Shown in pieces: positions 43,221-53,235 of a DNA stretch of 64,000 bases (the stretch's first letter is position 1; every line of letters starts with the position of its first letter). This stretch comes from Chitinimonas sp. BJYL2 (GTDB lineage Bacteria > Pseudomonadota > Gammaproteobacteria > Burkholderiales > Chitinimonadaceae): contig NZ_JANZKW010000002.1 of NCBI RefSeq assembly GCF_027257935.1, positions 372,001-436,000 of the forward strand. Direction: 5' to 3'. The notes below the pieces were generated by a model, which saw only the letters and a program-made list of their open reading frames with translations, did not search any database and had not been told where the DNA came from. Made by a program: the position numbers and the translations under genes.

Positions 43221-44432
43221 ATGATCAAATACCTTCAGGCGGACAAACTCAAGGTCGGCATGTATATCCATGACCTGGGCGCCGACTGGTCCACCCACCC
43301 TTTCGTCAGATCCCGCTTCCTGCTGGGCAGCGACGCGGACATCGACACGATCCAGCGCTGCGGTATCCGTCATGTCTATATCGATACCGACCGCGGGCTG
43401 GACGTGAGTGATGCGCAGCCCGAAGCCGAGCGCACCGCCGAGTTGCATGCGGAGATGATGGCGATTGCCGCAGAGCCGATCCTGATCCCCAGGGCCGAGC
43501 TACAGGAAGAGGTCGGCCGCGCCAAGCGTCTCCGTCATCAGGCCACGCAAGCGGTGCGCACGGTGATGCAGGATGTGCGTCTGGGCAAGGCGGTTCAGCT
43601 GGGTGATGTGGAGCCACTGATCACTGCCATGGCCGAATCCGTCCTGCGCAATCCCGGCGCACTGATCAGCCTGGCGCAAATCAAGGACAAGGATCAGTAC
43701 ACCTTCCAGCATTCGGTCAGCGTTGGCACCCTGATGATTGCCTTTGCGCATTCGCTGGGCATGACCCAGACACAGATTCATCAGGCAGGACTCGGCGGTT
43801 TGCTGCATGACGCCGGCAAGGCTTTGGTGCCGGACGAAATCCTCAACAAGCCGGGACGGCTCACGGAAGCCGAGTTCGACATCATCAAGCTGCATCCGAG
43901 CGACGGTCACGCCTTTCTCCAGCGCAGCGAGGGCATCGGCGCCATCCCGCTCGACATCACCCTGCACCACCACGAACGGATTGACGGCACCGGCTATCCC
44001 CACGGTCTCAAAGGCGACGACATTTCGCTCAAGGCAAGGATGGCCGCGATTGTGGATGTGTACGACGCCATCACGGCAGACCGCTGCTACCACCGCGGCA
44101 TTGCCCCGACCGATGCGCTGCGCAAGATCTTCGAGTGGAGCAAGACCCACCTTGATCCGGAGCTGGTGAAGGCCTTCATGCGCTGCATCGGTATCTACCC
44201 GGTCGGGACCCTGGTCAGGCTGGAAAGCGGACGACTGGGGATCGTGACCGAACACAACCCTGACAGCCTGCTCCAGCCACGGCTGAAAATCATCTACGAC
44301 ACCCGCAAGCAGGGCTACGTCAGCCCGTATCAAGTCGACCTGTCGCGCAGCATGGGGCGAGGTGGCGCCGATGCCATCGCCAGCCACGAGTCCGCAGACA
44401 AATGGGGCATCGACCCCGGCCGATTCCTCTGA
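43221..44432 (+). CDS. HD-GYP domain cyclic-di-GMP phosphodiesterase
   Basis: A 403-residue protein starting at ATG 43221 ([20 protein letters not shown]). The N-terminal DUF3391-like domain (about 1-130) precedes an HD-GYP catalytic domain with the HD pair in LLHDAGK (about 196-197) and the GYP motif in [15 protein letters not shown] (about 253-267). It is predicted to hydrolyse cyclic-di-GMP and so favour motility over biofilm. It is divergent from the phosphorelay operon; the MCP gene follows 43 bp downstream. Confidence 0.9.
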   Translation: MIKYLQADKLKVGMYIHDLGADWSTHPFVRSRFLLGSDADIDTIQRCGIRHVYIDTDRGLDVSDAQPEAERTAELHAEMMAIAAEPILIPRAELQEEVGRAKRLRHQATQAVRTVMQDVRLGKAVQLGDVEPLITAMAESVLRNPGALISLAQIKDKDQYTFQHSVSVGTLMIAFAHSLGMTQTQIHQAGLGGLLHDAGKALVPDEILNKPGRLTEAEFDIIKLHPSDGHAFLQRSEGIGAIPLDITLHHHERIDGTGYPHGLKGDDISLKARMAAIVDVYDAITADRCYHRGIAPTDALRKIFEWSKTHLDPELVKAFMRCIGIYPVGTLVRLESGRLGIVTEHNPDSLLQPRLKIIYDTRKQGYVSPYQVDLSRSMGRGGADAIASHESADKWGIDPGRFL

Positions 44433-44475
44433 ACCGTACCGCGCCGTCTCTACGCCTTACTACGAGGTCACCAAC

Positions 44476-46509
44476 ATGCTCACCGCCCTGCTCAAACCTG
44501 TGACGCGCTTGTCCAGCAAGCTCAATTTCCGCCAGAAGTTCCTGATTGTGTTCGTGATTTCCGTGGTGCCCGGCTTGTTCTTTCTGGCGAGTGGCGCAGT
44601 AACCAATTACCGACATGTACAACGCGATCAGCTTGAGGTCGCCGGTAGCCGCTATCTCCAGCTACTCGGGCCTCTGGTGATGGCCGTACAGCATCATCAT
44701 GGTGTGACCAACCGCATCCTCGCCGGTGATGCCGGCGCACAGGGCCAGGCCGCCAGCGCAGCGACCGAGGTCGATACCGCCCTGGAAAAGCTGATCAATC
44801 AACCGCCGCTCACCTCCGCCGTGCAGTGGCGGGAGAAGACCCGCGCCATCGAGTCGGCCTGGCAATCGCTGCGTGGCAACTGGTCCTCACTCGGTCGAAG
44901 AGCATCCACGCACGCACACAGCAACCTGATCAGCCAGATCAACGAGTACCGCCATCATGTTGCTGGCGATACCGAACTGCTGCTCGACCCCGATGAAGCG
45001 GCCTACTACCAGATCATTCTGATGACGGATGACATCCCCGCGCTCGCCGAACTGCTGAGCGAGACTCGTGGCGAACTTGTTTCCGCTGGTGCGCCGGATG
45101 CCGAGCGTGCTTACCATCTGGGGCAAGTGGATATGCTGGTCAACGACCTGCTGCCGCGCATGGTCAGCCGCATCGAAAACAATCTGGAACTACTGGGCGA
45201 TGACTACCCGGAGGATCTGGCCAGCATCCAGCCCCAATGGGATACGGCCAATGCAACAGTCCAGAGCCTGATCAAGACAATCAACGCCGAGGTTGTCCAG
45301 CAAGGCGGAAACAGCCTTGACGCCAAGTCGTATTACGACCGCATAACCACGGTCATGCACGGTCTGGAGACGCTTGATCAGACCATTCTTGACCGACTGA
45401 CCAACCACACCCTGAGTGACAGGCTGGCGTCCACACGCCTGGAGCTGATCAGCCGCATCGCTTTCGGGCTGGGCGTGTTGTCGCTGGTGGGCTGGCTCAT
45501 CATCGGGTTTGCCCGAGATATCGCCCTGCGTGCGGAGGCCCTGCGCCTGGGCATGCGCAAACTGGCCGAGGGCGACCTGACCCGACGTTTCGATGCCCTC
45601 GGTCGCGACGAACTGGCCCATGTGGCCCGCAGCGCCAACGAGCTGGGCGAGAGGCTGAGCGACACCATGCGCGATATCCGCGACGGGTCTACCGAACTCC
45701 TGGGTGCGGCCGCCAGCATTGCCTCGGTCAGCACGCAGGTTGCTGGCTCCACATTGGAGCAAAGCAGCGCAGCCGCCACCATGGCAGCGGCGGTCGAACA
45801 GCTCACCGTCAGCATCAGCCACGTCGCCGACTACGCCCGCGATGCCCATGCCATTTCGGATGAATCTGGCCGTATGTCCAGCGAGGGCGGCGTGGTGATC
45901 AACGAAACGGTGGACAGCATTGCCGAGATCGCCAACAGCGTGCGGGCCGCCTCTGGCAGCGTCACGGTCCTGGGGCAGCATGCCATCGAGATCACCAGCA
46001 TCGTCAATGTCATCAAGGAAATTGCCGACCAGACTAATCTGCTTGCTCTCAATGCCGCCATTGAAGCCGCCCGGGCCGGCGAAAGCGGCCGCGGATTCGC
46101 CGTAGTGGCCGACGAAGTGCGCAAGCTCGCGGAGCGCACCGCTACCTGTACCCGCCAGATCGCCGAGATGATTGAACGGGTGCAGGATGGCGCCGAAGGC
46201 GCGGTCAACGGGATGGAGCAAGGCGTGGACAAGGTGGAGCGTGGTGTTGCGCTGGCCAGTCAGGCCGGTAATGCCATCGCGCGTATCCGCGAGGGCTCGG
46301 TCGAAGTGGTCAGCGTGGTCAACGAGATCAGCACGGCCCTGAAGGAGCAGTCCTCCGCCGCCCATGAAGTGGCACGCAAGGTCGAGACTATTGCCCGCAT
46401 GTCCGAAGACAACAACCGAGCTGCCGAGACCTCGGCGGCTACCGCGGAACAACTGCGCGGGCTCGCGCTGGGTCTGGAACAGAAGGTCGCGCAATTCCGC
46501 TTTGCGTAA
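44476..46509 (+). CDS. Methyl-accepting chemotaxis protein
   Basis: A 677-residue chemoreceptor. One membrane helix near the start ([18 protein letters not shown], about 25-42) and one near 335-355 ([21 protein letters not shown]) enclose a helical periplasmic ligand-binding domain. A HAMP domain ([19 protein letters not shown]) precedes the cytoplasmic signalling helices with the hairpin tip [19 protein letters not shown] and [14 protein letters not shown]. No C-terminal methyltransferase-binding pentapeptide is seen. Ligand unknown. An upstream in-frame start at 44362 overlaps the HD-GYP gene and is unlikely. Confidence 0.92.
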   Translation: MLTALLKPVTRLSSKLNFRQKFLIVFVISVVPGLFFLASGAVTNYRHVQRDQLEVAGSRYLQLLGPLVMAVQHHHGVTNRILAGDAGAQGQAASAATEVDTALEKLINQPPLTSAVQWREKTRAIESAWQSLRGNWSSLGRRASTHAHSNLISQINEYRHHVAGDTELLLDPDEAAYYQIILMTDDIPALAELLSETRGELVSAGAPDAERAYHLGQVDMLVNDLLPRMVSRIENNLELLGDDYPEDLASIQPQWDTANATVQSLIKTINAEVVQQGGNSLDAKSYYDRITTVMHGLETLDQTILDRLTNHTLSDRLASTRLELISRIAFGLGVLSLVGWLIIGFARDIALRAEALRLGMRKLAEGDLTRRFDALGRDELAHVARSANELGERLSDTMRDIRDGSTELLGAAASIASVSTQVAGSTLEQSSAAATMAAAVEQLTVSISHVADYARDAHAISDESGRMSSEGGVVINETVDSIAEIANSVRAASGSVTVLGQHAIEITSIVNVIKEIADQTNLLALNAAIEAARAGESGRGFAVVADEVRKLAERTATCTRQIAEMIERVQDGAEGAVNGMEQGVDKVERGVALASQAGNAIARIREGSVEVVSVVNEISTALKEQSSAAHEVARKVETIARMSEDNNRAAETSAATAEQLRGLALGLEQKVAQFRFA

Positions 46510-46606
46510 ACAAGCAAGCGCTCTGTTCGCGTGCCTATAATCTGGGAGAGTCTGGCTCGCAGGGCCAGCCTCTCCCCGATACCAACGACAACGGAGCAGA
46601 CGCATC

Positions 46607-47389
46607 ATGTCCACGTGGAAAGCCTTTCCCCACCCCGCTGACGCGTTCGACTACGACGGCGACAAACTCTGGAAACACTGGGAACGCCTGCACGCCGGCG
46701 ACCAGGAGCCCTGGCCCGAAGACGATGCCAGCCGCGAAGCGTGGCGCGCCTATCACCGTGGCGATTTCCAGAACGCCGTTGCCCTGGGCCTGAAAGCCGA
46801 AACCGCCTCAGGCATGAACGCCGCCAACAAAGCGCAAAGCATCTACGCCACCTATCTGGTGGATGACGAGGATGAAAAGAAGGAACTGTTCGAGGAAGTG
46901 GCCGACCGCGCGGAAGTGGCCACCAAGGAATACCCCGATAGTATCAACGCGCACTATCAGCACGCTTATGCGCTCGGGCGCTACAGCCAGGCGATCTCGA
47001 TTGCCAAGGCGCTGACGCAAGGCCTGGCGGGCAAATGCAAGGCCAGCCTCGACAAGACACTGTCACTGGCCGACAACCATGCCGAAGCCCATGTCGCGCT
47101 CGGGGCCTATCACGCAGAGATCATCGGCAAAGTGGGCAGCATGGTCGGCTCGCTGACCTACGGCGTCTCCAAGGATGCCTCGGAAGCACATTACGAGAAG
47201 GCGCTGGAACTCCTCCCGCATTCGGCCATTGCCCGTGTCGAGTACGCCAACGGTTTGCTGACGCTCTATGGCAACAAGCGCATCAAGGACGCGACCAAGC
47301 TCTACGAAGAGGCCGCGGCCTGTGAGCCCATGGATGCAATGGAAGCCCTGGATGTCGCTTTCGCCAAATCGGAGCTCAGTGACGATTGA
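46607..47389 (+). CDS. TPR-like hypothetical protein
   Basis: A 260-residue soluble protein with helical repeats: AWRAYHRGDFQNAVALGLKA (about 46-65), NAHYQHAYALGRYSQAISIA (about 113-132) and a final unit ATKLYEEAAACEP. It has no signal peptide or membrane segment. Similar proteins are common in betaproteobacteria but no function is established. It is a single gene with a strong terminator (47417-47445) behind it. Confidence 0.75.
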   Translation: MSTWKAFPHPADAFDYDGDKLWKHWERLHAGDQEPWPEDDASREAWRAYHRGDFQNAVALGLKAETASGMNAANKAQSIYATYLVDDEDEKKELFEEVADRAEVATKEYPDSINAHYQHAYALGRYSQAISIAKALTQGLAGKCKASLDKTLSLADNHAEAHVALGAYHAEIIGKVGSMVGSLTYGVSKDASEAHYEKALELLPHSAIARVEYANGLLTLYGNKRIKDATKLYEEAAACEPMDAMEALDVAFAKSELSDD

Positions 47390-47416
47390 ACGACAGTCCT
47401 TTCTGCTTGGGAGATC

Positions 47417-47445
47417 AAAAAGGCCACGCATTGCGTGGCCTTTTT
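47417..47445. terminator. Intrinsic terminator after the TPR-like gene
   Basis: AAAAAGGCCACGCA and TGCGTGGCCTTTTT form an almost perfect palindrome with T and A runs on both sides. It ends the TPR-like gene and may also serve the convergent binding-protein gene that ends at 47483. Confidence 0.93.
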
Positions 47446-47482
47446 GTCGAACCACACGCGGGCAGTCGATCAGGGCATGGGA

Positions 47483-48214
47483 TCAGCGTGGTAATTCGTA
47501 GCCGTGGCTGGCGAGGATCAATTGATACGTGCCATCCTGCTTCATGTCTGCCAGCGCCTGCCGCCAGGGCTGCAAGGCGCTCTCCTCTACATCCCTTGAG
47601 GCCGCGAGATAAATCCCGACCCGACTCGTGACCATGCCTCGGTTCAATCCAGTGATCGCCAGCCCAGCCGCCCGTTGTGCTTGCAAGGCGGTATTCCAGG
47701 CAGCCATCCAGAGATCAATCCGCCCGCTTGCCAGCTTGAGTGCGTTGGCCTCTTCACGGGTTACCCCTTCAATCAGCCGGAAGCCACTATCGCGGGCAAG
47801 TCGCTCGCCTACCGAATCACGCATGACACCCACACGCCGCGCCTTATCGAGGCGATGCGGGTCAATCTTGCCGCCGGTTTTGCTGATGAGGACGAAGGCT
47901 TCATCGACCAGATTGACCACCCAGCGGTAGTGGGCCTCGCGCGCTGGAATCCGCCCCACCGGAATCAGCAGGACGCCGCGCTCAGCCTTACCGGTCTCGA
48001 TCATTCTGGCAAAGGGCTGCAATTCCACACGGCCACTGTGGCCAACGCGGCTCGCCATTTCCCGGACAATATCCGTCGCCACACCCGCAGGATGCCCCTT
48101 GTCCTCACGGACGAAGGGAGGCACCTCGCCTGCCACAATCCGCAGCTCTGCCGGCGCGGCAAGCGACAGCACGCCGCACAGCATGAAAAACCACAGGCGT
48201 ATCAGCTTGAACAT
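47483..48214 (-). CDS. Periplasmic substrate-binding protein (family 3 type)
   Basis: A 243-residue protein starting at ATG 48214 with signal peptide (MFKLIRLWFFMLCGVLSLA, ending near residue 22). The SBP family 3 fold is recognised by LRIVAGEVPPFVREDKGHPAGVATDIVREM, KARRVGVMRDSVGERLARDSGF and LKLASGRIDLWMAAWN. No permease or ATPase gene stands beside it, so it may be an orphan sensor-type protein or serve a transporter elsewhere. The ligand could be an amino acid; not provable here. Confidence 0.8.
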   Translation of the reverse strand: MFKLIRLWFFMLCGVLSLAAPAELRIVAGEVPPFVREDKGHPAGVATDIVREMASRVGHSGRVELQPFARMIETGKAERGVLLIPVGRIPAREAHYRWVVNLVDEAFVLISKTGGKIDPHRLDKARRVGVMRDSVGERLARDSGFRLIEGVTREEANALKLASGRIDLWMAAWNTALQAQRAAGLAITGLNRGMVTSRVGIYLAASRDVEESALQPWRQALADMKQDGTYQLILASHGYELPR

Positions 48215-48300
48215 GGGTGAGCAACTCAGTGCAGGACACACAGAGACGTTATAGCCCGTCTCGGTATTTCACTGGCAAATGCTTGGCCGCCCTGCACAGT

Positions 48301-49446
48301 TCAACGATGCGCGCGGATCACCTCGGCCAGCACCTTCACCCCTTCTTCAATCCGCTCTGGCGAGGCATGGCTGAAGTTCAGGCGGAGGTGATTGGAAGTC
48401 CGGCCCGAGGCAAAGAAAGGCTTGCCGGGCATGAAGGCCACTTTGCGATCCAGCGCGGGTTGCAGCAGCGCGTAGCTGTCGATATCCGCCTTGAGTGTCA
48501 GCCAGAAGAACAGGCCGCCCTGCGGCACCACCCAATCGGCCAGATCATGGAAATGCTTGTCCAGCGAGGCCGCCATCGCATCGCGTTTGGCGTGGTAGTA
48601 GCCACGCAGGCGTTCCATGTGGGCGGGGTAATCTGGCGAGGTCAAGAAACGGTGCATGGCCCACTGGCCCTGACGGTTCGTGTGCAGATCGGCGGCTTGC
48701 TTGAGCTTGTAGAAATGCGGCATCAGGTCGGGATGGCAAGCCAGGTATGCGACGCGCAAGCCCGGAATCGCGGTTTTCGAGAAAGTACCGAAGTGGACCC
48801 ACTTGGCCGCCTTGAGGCGTGCGCAGATCGGTGCGCGATCACACTCGTCATAGACCAGCTCACGGTACGGCTCGTCTTCCAGCAAGACCACGTTGTGCTC
48901 GTCGAACAGATCGGCCACACGCTGGCGCGTGGCTTCGTCGTAACACACGCCCGACGGGTTCTGGAAGGTGGGGATCAGATAGGCAAAACGGGGCTTCTCG
49001 CTGATCAGCTTGCGCTCCAGCTCGGCGAGATCGGGGCCCTGCGGGGTCAGCCCCACTTCCACGAACTTGGCACCATAGAGACTGAAACACTGCACGGCGG
49101 CGAGAAAGGTTGGCGCCTCCACCAGCACCGGCGTGCCTTCATCGACAAACAGCTTGCCGGCCAGATCCAGACCTTGCTGGGAGCCCGTCAGGATCAGGAT
49201 TTGCTCGGGCGTGACCGTCACGCCGTTCTTGCTCATCTCGGCCGCCACGGCTTCACGCAGCCAAGATTCGCCCTCGCTGGGGCCATATTGGCTCAGACTG
49301 GCGGGTAGCTCGGTGAAATCGAGCTTGGGCATCGCATCGGCGGCAGGCAGGCCACCGGCGAAAGAGATCATGTCGGGCTGGCTGGCCACAGCGAGAATTT
49401 CCCGGACCAGTGAGCCTTGAAGACGGTTGATGCGTTCTGCGAACAT
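48301..49446 (-). CDS. PLP-dependent aminotransferase (class I/II, aminoadipate/valine type)
   Basis: A 381-residue aminotransferase. The start at ATG 49446 (MFAERINRLQGSLVREILA) fits the family N-terminus; the frame continues to a TTG at 49488. The pyridoxal-phosphate lysine is Lys224 in HFGTFSKTAIPGLRVAY, and the cofactor-phosphate region is TGSQQGLDLAGKLF. The substrate-binding NPSG is present (YLIPTFQNPSGVCY). Members of this group transfer amino groups from 2-aminoadipate, aromatic or branched amino acids; specificity is not resolved. Confidence 0.85.
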   Translation of the reverse strand: MFAERINRLQGSLVREILAVASQPDMISFAGGLPAADAMPKLDFTELPASLSQYGPSEGESWLREAVAAEMSKNGVTVTPEQILILTGSQQGLDLAGKLFVDEGTPVLVEAPTFLAAVQCFSLYGAKFVEVGLTPQGPDLAELERKLISEKPRFAYLIPTFQNPSGVCYDEATRQRVADLFDEHNVVLLEDEPYRELVYDECDRAPICARLKAAKWVHFGTFSKTAIPGLRVAYLACHPDLMPHFYKLKQAADLHTNRQGQWAMHRFLTSPDYPAHMERLRGYYHAKRDAMAASLDKHFHDLADWVVPQGGLFFWLTLKADIDSYALLQPALDRKVAFMPGKPFFASGRTSNHLRLNFSHASPERIEEGVKVLAEVIRAHR

Positions 49447-49485
49447 GGCGATAGAGGGATATATTGTTGTCGACGCTGACACAAT

Positions 49486-49531
49486 CAAGCAAAACGCGCG
49501 CGTCCGACAGGGACAGCGCGCGTTCTGCTTG
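49486..49531 (-). terminator. Terminator after the WS/DGAT gene
   Basis: CAAGCAAAACGCGCGC (49486-49501) pairs with GCGCGCGTTCTGCTTG (49516-49531) with one mismatch over 16 positions and a 14-nt loop. It lies just past the 3' end of the minus-strand WS/DGAT gene and carries the shared AGCAAAACG arm. Confidence 0.75.
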
Positions 49532-49561
49532 TAGTGACCGTACCGGTATTACAGGGGTGAA

Positions 49562-51052
49562 TTACACCTCGACCTGACGCCGCAACATGGCCAGGTGCAG
49601 TTCGGCCAGCTCCGGATCAGGCGGGCAATCGAGCACGCTCAGCAAGGTAGCCAGTACCAGCTTCTCGAACTCGCGGCTGAAGTCCTCGATGATCTTGGCC
49701 GGATCGGGCACCAGCTTCTTGTCCGTCATCATCCCGAAGTTGACGCGATCGTTGTAAGAGAGGATCGAGATCCCGATACCGATCTCACCCGACTGCGGCA
49801 CCCAGAACTGCAGATCCTTGACCTTGCTGCCGGCCATGTAGATGGGATCACGGGGGCCGGGCACATTGGTCATCACCGCGGTGGACTTGGTGCTGAAGTA
49901 TTCAATGGCCGGCTGCTCGATGGCATTAGGCAATGCCCCCACCACACTGAGCAGACCCAGGGTGATGATCGCGTCGTAGCCGCCCTTGATCTGCTCCATG
50001 CGGCGCTTGACCTCGTAAACCCGCTCGATGGGATTGGCCACCCCGATCGGCAGCGGCAAGAAGACGAGACCGAAGTAGTTGCCCAGCTTGTCGAGCTTGC
50101 TCTCGGGGCGCAGGTTCACCGGCACCGAAGCGCGGATATCGAGGCCATCCACGTTCTGGCCCTTGGCGATCAGGTAATCCCGCAGGGCGCCCGCCACGCA
50201 CGACAGCAACACATCGTTGATGGAGCAACCCAGCGCCTTGCCGACCATCTTCACTTCCTGCAAAGGCAGGGATTCAGACCAGGCAATCCGTTTGGTGGCA
50301 GAGAGCTTGCCCTTGAACTTGGTGCGCGGATCAGCCGGCATGGTCGCCAGCTTGGCCACGGCGCCGCTGACGGCGAGGCCAGTCTGGGTGTAATCGGCGA
50401 GCTTGGACGGATTCATCATCAAGCCATAGCTGGTGCCCACCACCTTGGCATATCGGTTCAGCATGCCGGCATACATCTTGGCGACCGGCTTGTAGAGCCG
50501 CATGAAGGGATCATCCGGCTCGCGTTCGCCGGCCTGGAACGACAGTTTCTTGGGCGGGGGATCGCTATCGCCATCCTGATCTTTGTCGGTCAGCGACAAC
50601 AGTACCTGGATCAGCGCAATGCCATCGGCAATGCAGTGATGGATACGCGCCACCAAAGCGGAGCCGCCCTGGTAGTTCTCGACGAGGTGAAACTGCCACA
50701 GTGGCTTGCCGAAATCGAGCGGGGTGGAAATATGCTCGTTGATGAAGTCTTCAAGCTCAGCCTTGCCTGCCTTGCCCGGCAAGGCAACCAAATGCAGATG
50801 GTTGCTGATATCGAAGTCCGGATCATCCACCCAGCTTGCATTGGTGCCGCTTTTGACCACCTTCTGGCGAAAGCGCTTGAACTTGACCAGACGGGTTTCC
50901 AGCACCTGCTTGAGCCGGTTGAAATCGACATGGTCGTCATAAAACATCAGGCCAGTAATGACCATGAGATTGGTAGGCCGGTCCATGCGTAGCCAGGCCG
51001 TATCGACCGCTGACATGGATTCGCCGCCGGACCCGAATAAATTCAACAACAT
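49562..51052 (-). CDS. Wax ester synthase/diacylglycerol acyltransferase (WS/DGAT)
   Basis: A 496-residue acyltransferase that joins an acyl-CoA to a fatty alcohol (wax) or diacylglycerol (triacylglycerol). The catalytic motif HHCIADG is at residues 138-144 (HHxxxDG), and the second family motif with Pro-Gly-Pro is in TNVPGPRDPIYMAG. The start is supported by GAGGTGG ahead of ATG 51052. It is divergent from, and 168 bp from, a fatty-acyl reductase, giving a compact wax-ester pair. Substrate preference is not known. Confidence 0.92.
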   Translation of the reverse strand: MLLNLFGSGGESMSAVDTAWLRMDRPTNLMVITGLMFYDDHVDFNRLKQVLETRLVKFKRFRQKVVKSGTNASWVDDPDFDISNHLHLVALPGKAGKAELEDFINEHISTPLDFGKPLWQFHLVENYQGGSALVARIHHCIADGIALIQVLLSLTDKDQDGDSDPPPKKLSFQAGEREPDDPFMRLYKPVAKMYAGMLNRYAKVVGTSYGLMMNPSKLADYTQTGLAVSGAVAKLATMPADPRTKFKGKLSATKRIAWSESLPLQEVKMVGKALGCSINDVLLSCVAGALRDYLIAKGQNVDGLDIRASVPVNLRPESKLDKLGNYFGLVFLPLPIGVANPIERVYEVKRRMEQIKGGYDAIITLGLLSVVGALPNAIEQPAIEYFSTKSTAVMTNVPGPRDPIYMAGSKVKDLQFWVPQSGEIGIGISILSYNDRVNFGMMTDKKLVPDPAKIIEDFSREFEKLVLATLLSVLDCPPDPELAELHLAMLRRQVEV

Positions 51053-51220
51053 GAGGCCACCTCGATCCTGGGTGTGGTTTTATCAACGAGCAAAGCGGCC
51101 GCTCGCTTGACGTTGTAGCTGCCAGATTATAGAACACACAGTATTCCCGCCACCCAGCACTGGTGCGGTTTGCAGCAAGGCACCAGGCTAGCCCACAAAA
51201 ACACGAGGAGCACTTCCCCC

Positions 51221-53209
51221 ATGACTTACTTCGTCACCGGCGCAACCGGCTTCATCGGCAACCACCTCGTCCACACCCTGCTGAAAAAGCGCAAGGGCAA
51301 GATCTATGCGCTGGTGCGCAAGGAGTCGCTGGAAAAATTCGACAAGATCCGTGAGCGCTGGGGCAAAGACGGCGAGCGCGTCATCCCCGTTGTGGGCGAT
51401 CTATCCAAGCCCAAGCTTGGCGTGAGCGCCAAGGACATCACCGAACTGAAGGGCAAGATCAAGCACTTCTTCCACCTGGCCGCACTGTATGACCTGAAGG
51501 CCGGTGCCGAGGAGCAGATTGAAGTCAACGTGAACGGCACCCGCCATGCCGTGCAGTTTGCCGACGCCATTGAAGCCGGCATTTTCCACCACACCAGCTC
51601 GATTGCTGCCGCAGGTTTGTACGAGGGTGTGTTCTCGGAAGACATGTTCGACGAGGCCGGCAAGCTCAATCACCCCTATTTCCGCACCAAGCACGATTCC
51701 GAAGCCGTGGTGCGCAAGGAATGCAAACGCCCATGGCGTGTGTACCGTCCCGGTATCGTGGTGGGCAGCAGCAAGACCGGCGAGATCGACAAGATCGACG
51801 GCCCTTACTACTTCTTCAAGCTGTTGCAGAAAATGCGCAAGATCCTGCCGCCGTGGATGCCTGCCATCGGTATTGATGGCGGCCGCATCAACATCGTGCC
51901 GGTGGATTTCGTGGTCGAAGCCATGGATCACATCGCCCATATCAACGGGCACAACGGCAAGTGTTTTCACCTGACCGACCCCGATGCCAAGCGCGTAGGC
52001 GAGGTGTTGGCGATTTTTGCCGAGGCAGCCCATGCACCCAAGCTGGCTCTGCGTATCAACCCGGCCATCTTCGGCTTCATCCCTTCGATGGTGCGCCAGG
52101 CACTGACCTCGCTCACGCCGGTTCGCCGCGTGCGCGACGCCGTCATGAAGGATCTGGGCCTGCCATCGGATGTGATGAACTTCGTGTCCTACCCTACCCG
52201 GTTCGATAGCCGCCAGACCCAGAAGCTGCTCCAGGGCACCGGCATTGCCGTGCCCGCGCTGGAAACCTATGCCTGGAAGCTGTGGGATTACTGGGAACGC
52301 CACCTCGACCCGGATCTGTTCATCGATCGCAGCCTCTCAGGCGTATCACGAGGCAAGAACGTACTGATCACTGGCGGCTCCAGCGGCATTGGCCAAGCAA
52401 CCGCCATGAAGCTCGCCAGCGCAGGGGCCAATGTGATCATCGTGGCGCGTGATCTGGAAAAACTCGAAGCCACCAAGAAGGAAATCGAAGCAAGCGGTGG
52501 CAAGTGCTTTGTGTACTCCTGCGATCTGTCGAACCTTGAGTCGATCGATGGCCTTGCCGTAAAGGTGCTGGCCGATCATGGCCATGTGGATGTGCTGGTG
52601 AACAACGCCGGCCGCTCGATCCGCCGCGCCATTGAAAACAGCTACGACCGATTCCATGACTTCGAGCGCACCATGCAGCTCAACTACTTTGGCTGCCTGC
52701 GCCTGACGCTGGCCTTGTTGCCCAGCATGAGCGAGCGCAAGAGTGGCCAGATCATCAATATTTCGTCGATCGGCGTGCTCACGAACTCCCCACGTTTCTC
52801 GGCCTATGTAGCCTCCAAAGCCGCGCTGGATGCCTTTACCCGCTGCGCCGCCAGTGAGTTCTCTGACCGTGGCATCTACTTCACCACGATCAACATGCCG
52901 CTGGTGCGTACGCCGATGATTGCGCCGACCGAGATCTACAAGAGCATGCCGTTCATCATCAGCCCTGATGAAGCCGCCGACATGGTGGCCAATGCCGTCA
53001 TCTACAAGCCGGTGCGGGTGGCGTCGGGTCTGGGCATCTTCGGTCAGATCATCCACGCCGTGGCACCGCGCGTGGCACAGATCATCATGAACACCGCCTA
53101 CCGCATGTTCCCCGATTCCTCCGCCGCACAGGGCAAGGATAGCGGCCCCAAGGAGCTGAGCGCCGATCAACTGGCGTTCATGCAGGTGATGAAGGGTATC
53201 TACCTCTAA
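51221..53209 (+). CDS. Fatty-acyl-CoA/ACP reductase, two-domain SDR (Marinobacter FAR type)
   Basis: A 662-residue fusion of two reductase domains. The N-terminal extended-SDR (GATGFIGNHL, residues about 7-16; active-site pair Tyr153/Lys157) is followed by a classical SDR (TGGSSGIG about 384-391; Tyr529/Lys533 in YVASK). Sequence and length closely match the alcohol-forming fatty-acyl reductase of Marinobacter, which takes acyl-CoA through the aldehyde to the alcohol. ATG 51221 has GAGGAG 10 nt upstream. It supplies alcohol for the divergent WS/DGAT. A strong terminator (53255-53290) follows. Confidence 0.92.
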   Translation: MTYFVTGATGFIGNHLVHTLLKKRKGKIYALVRKESLEKFDKIRERWGKDGERVIPVVGDLSKPKLGVSAKDITELKGKIKHFFHLAALYDLKAGAEEQIEVNVNGTRHAVQFADAIEAGIFHHTSSIAAAGLYEGVFSEDMFDEAGKLNHPYFRTKHDSEAVVRKECKRPWRVYRPGIVVGSSKTGEIDKIDGPYYFFKLLQKMRKILPPWMPAIGIDGGRINIVPVDFVVEAMDHIAHINGHNGKCFHLTDPDAKRVGEVLAIFAEAAHAPKLALRINPAIFGFIPSMVRQALTSLTPVRRVRDAVMKDLGLPSDVMNFVSYPTRFDSRQTQKLLQGTGIAVPALETYAWKLWDYWERHLDPDLFIDRSLSGVSRGKNVLITGGSSGIGQATAMKLASAGANVIIVARDLEKLEATKKEIEASGGKCFVYSCDLSNLESIDGLAVKVLADHGHVDVLVNNAGRSIRRAIENSYDRFHDFERTMQLNYFGCLRLTLALLPSMSERKSGQIINISSIGVLTNSPRFSAYVASKAALDAFTRCAASEFSDRGIYFTTINMPLVRTPMIAPTEIYKSMPFIISPDEAADMVANAVIYKPVRVASGLGIFGQIIHAVAPRVAQIIMNTAYRMFPDSSAAQGKDSGPKELSADQLAFMQVMKGIYL

Positions 53210-53235
53210 GCATCCACCTCTACGTGCTATCGCCC

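Noticed and set aside
45190-46614. Minus-strand open frame opposite the chemoreceptor
   Set aside because: The MCP has unmistakable signalling-domain motifs; the opposite frame is a shadow.
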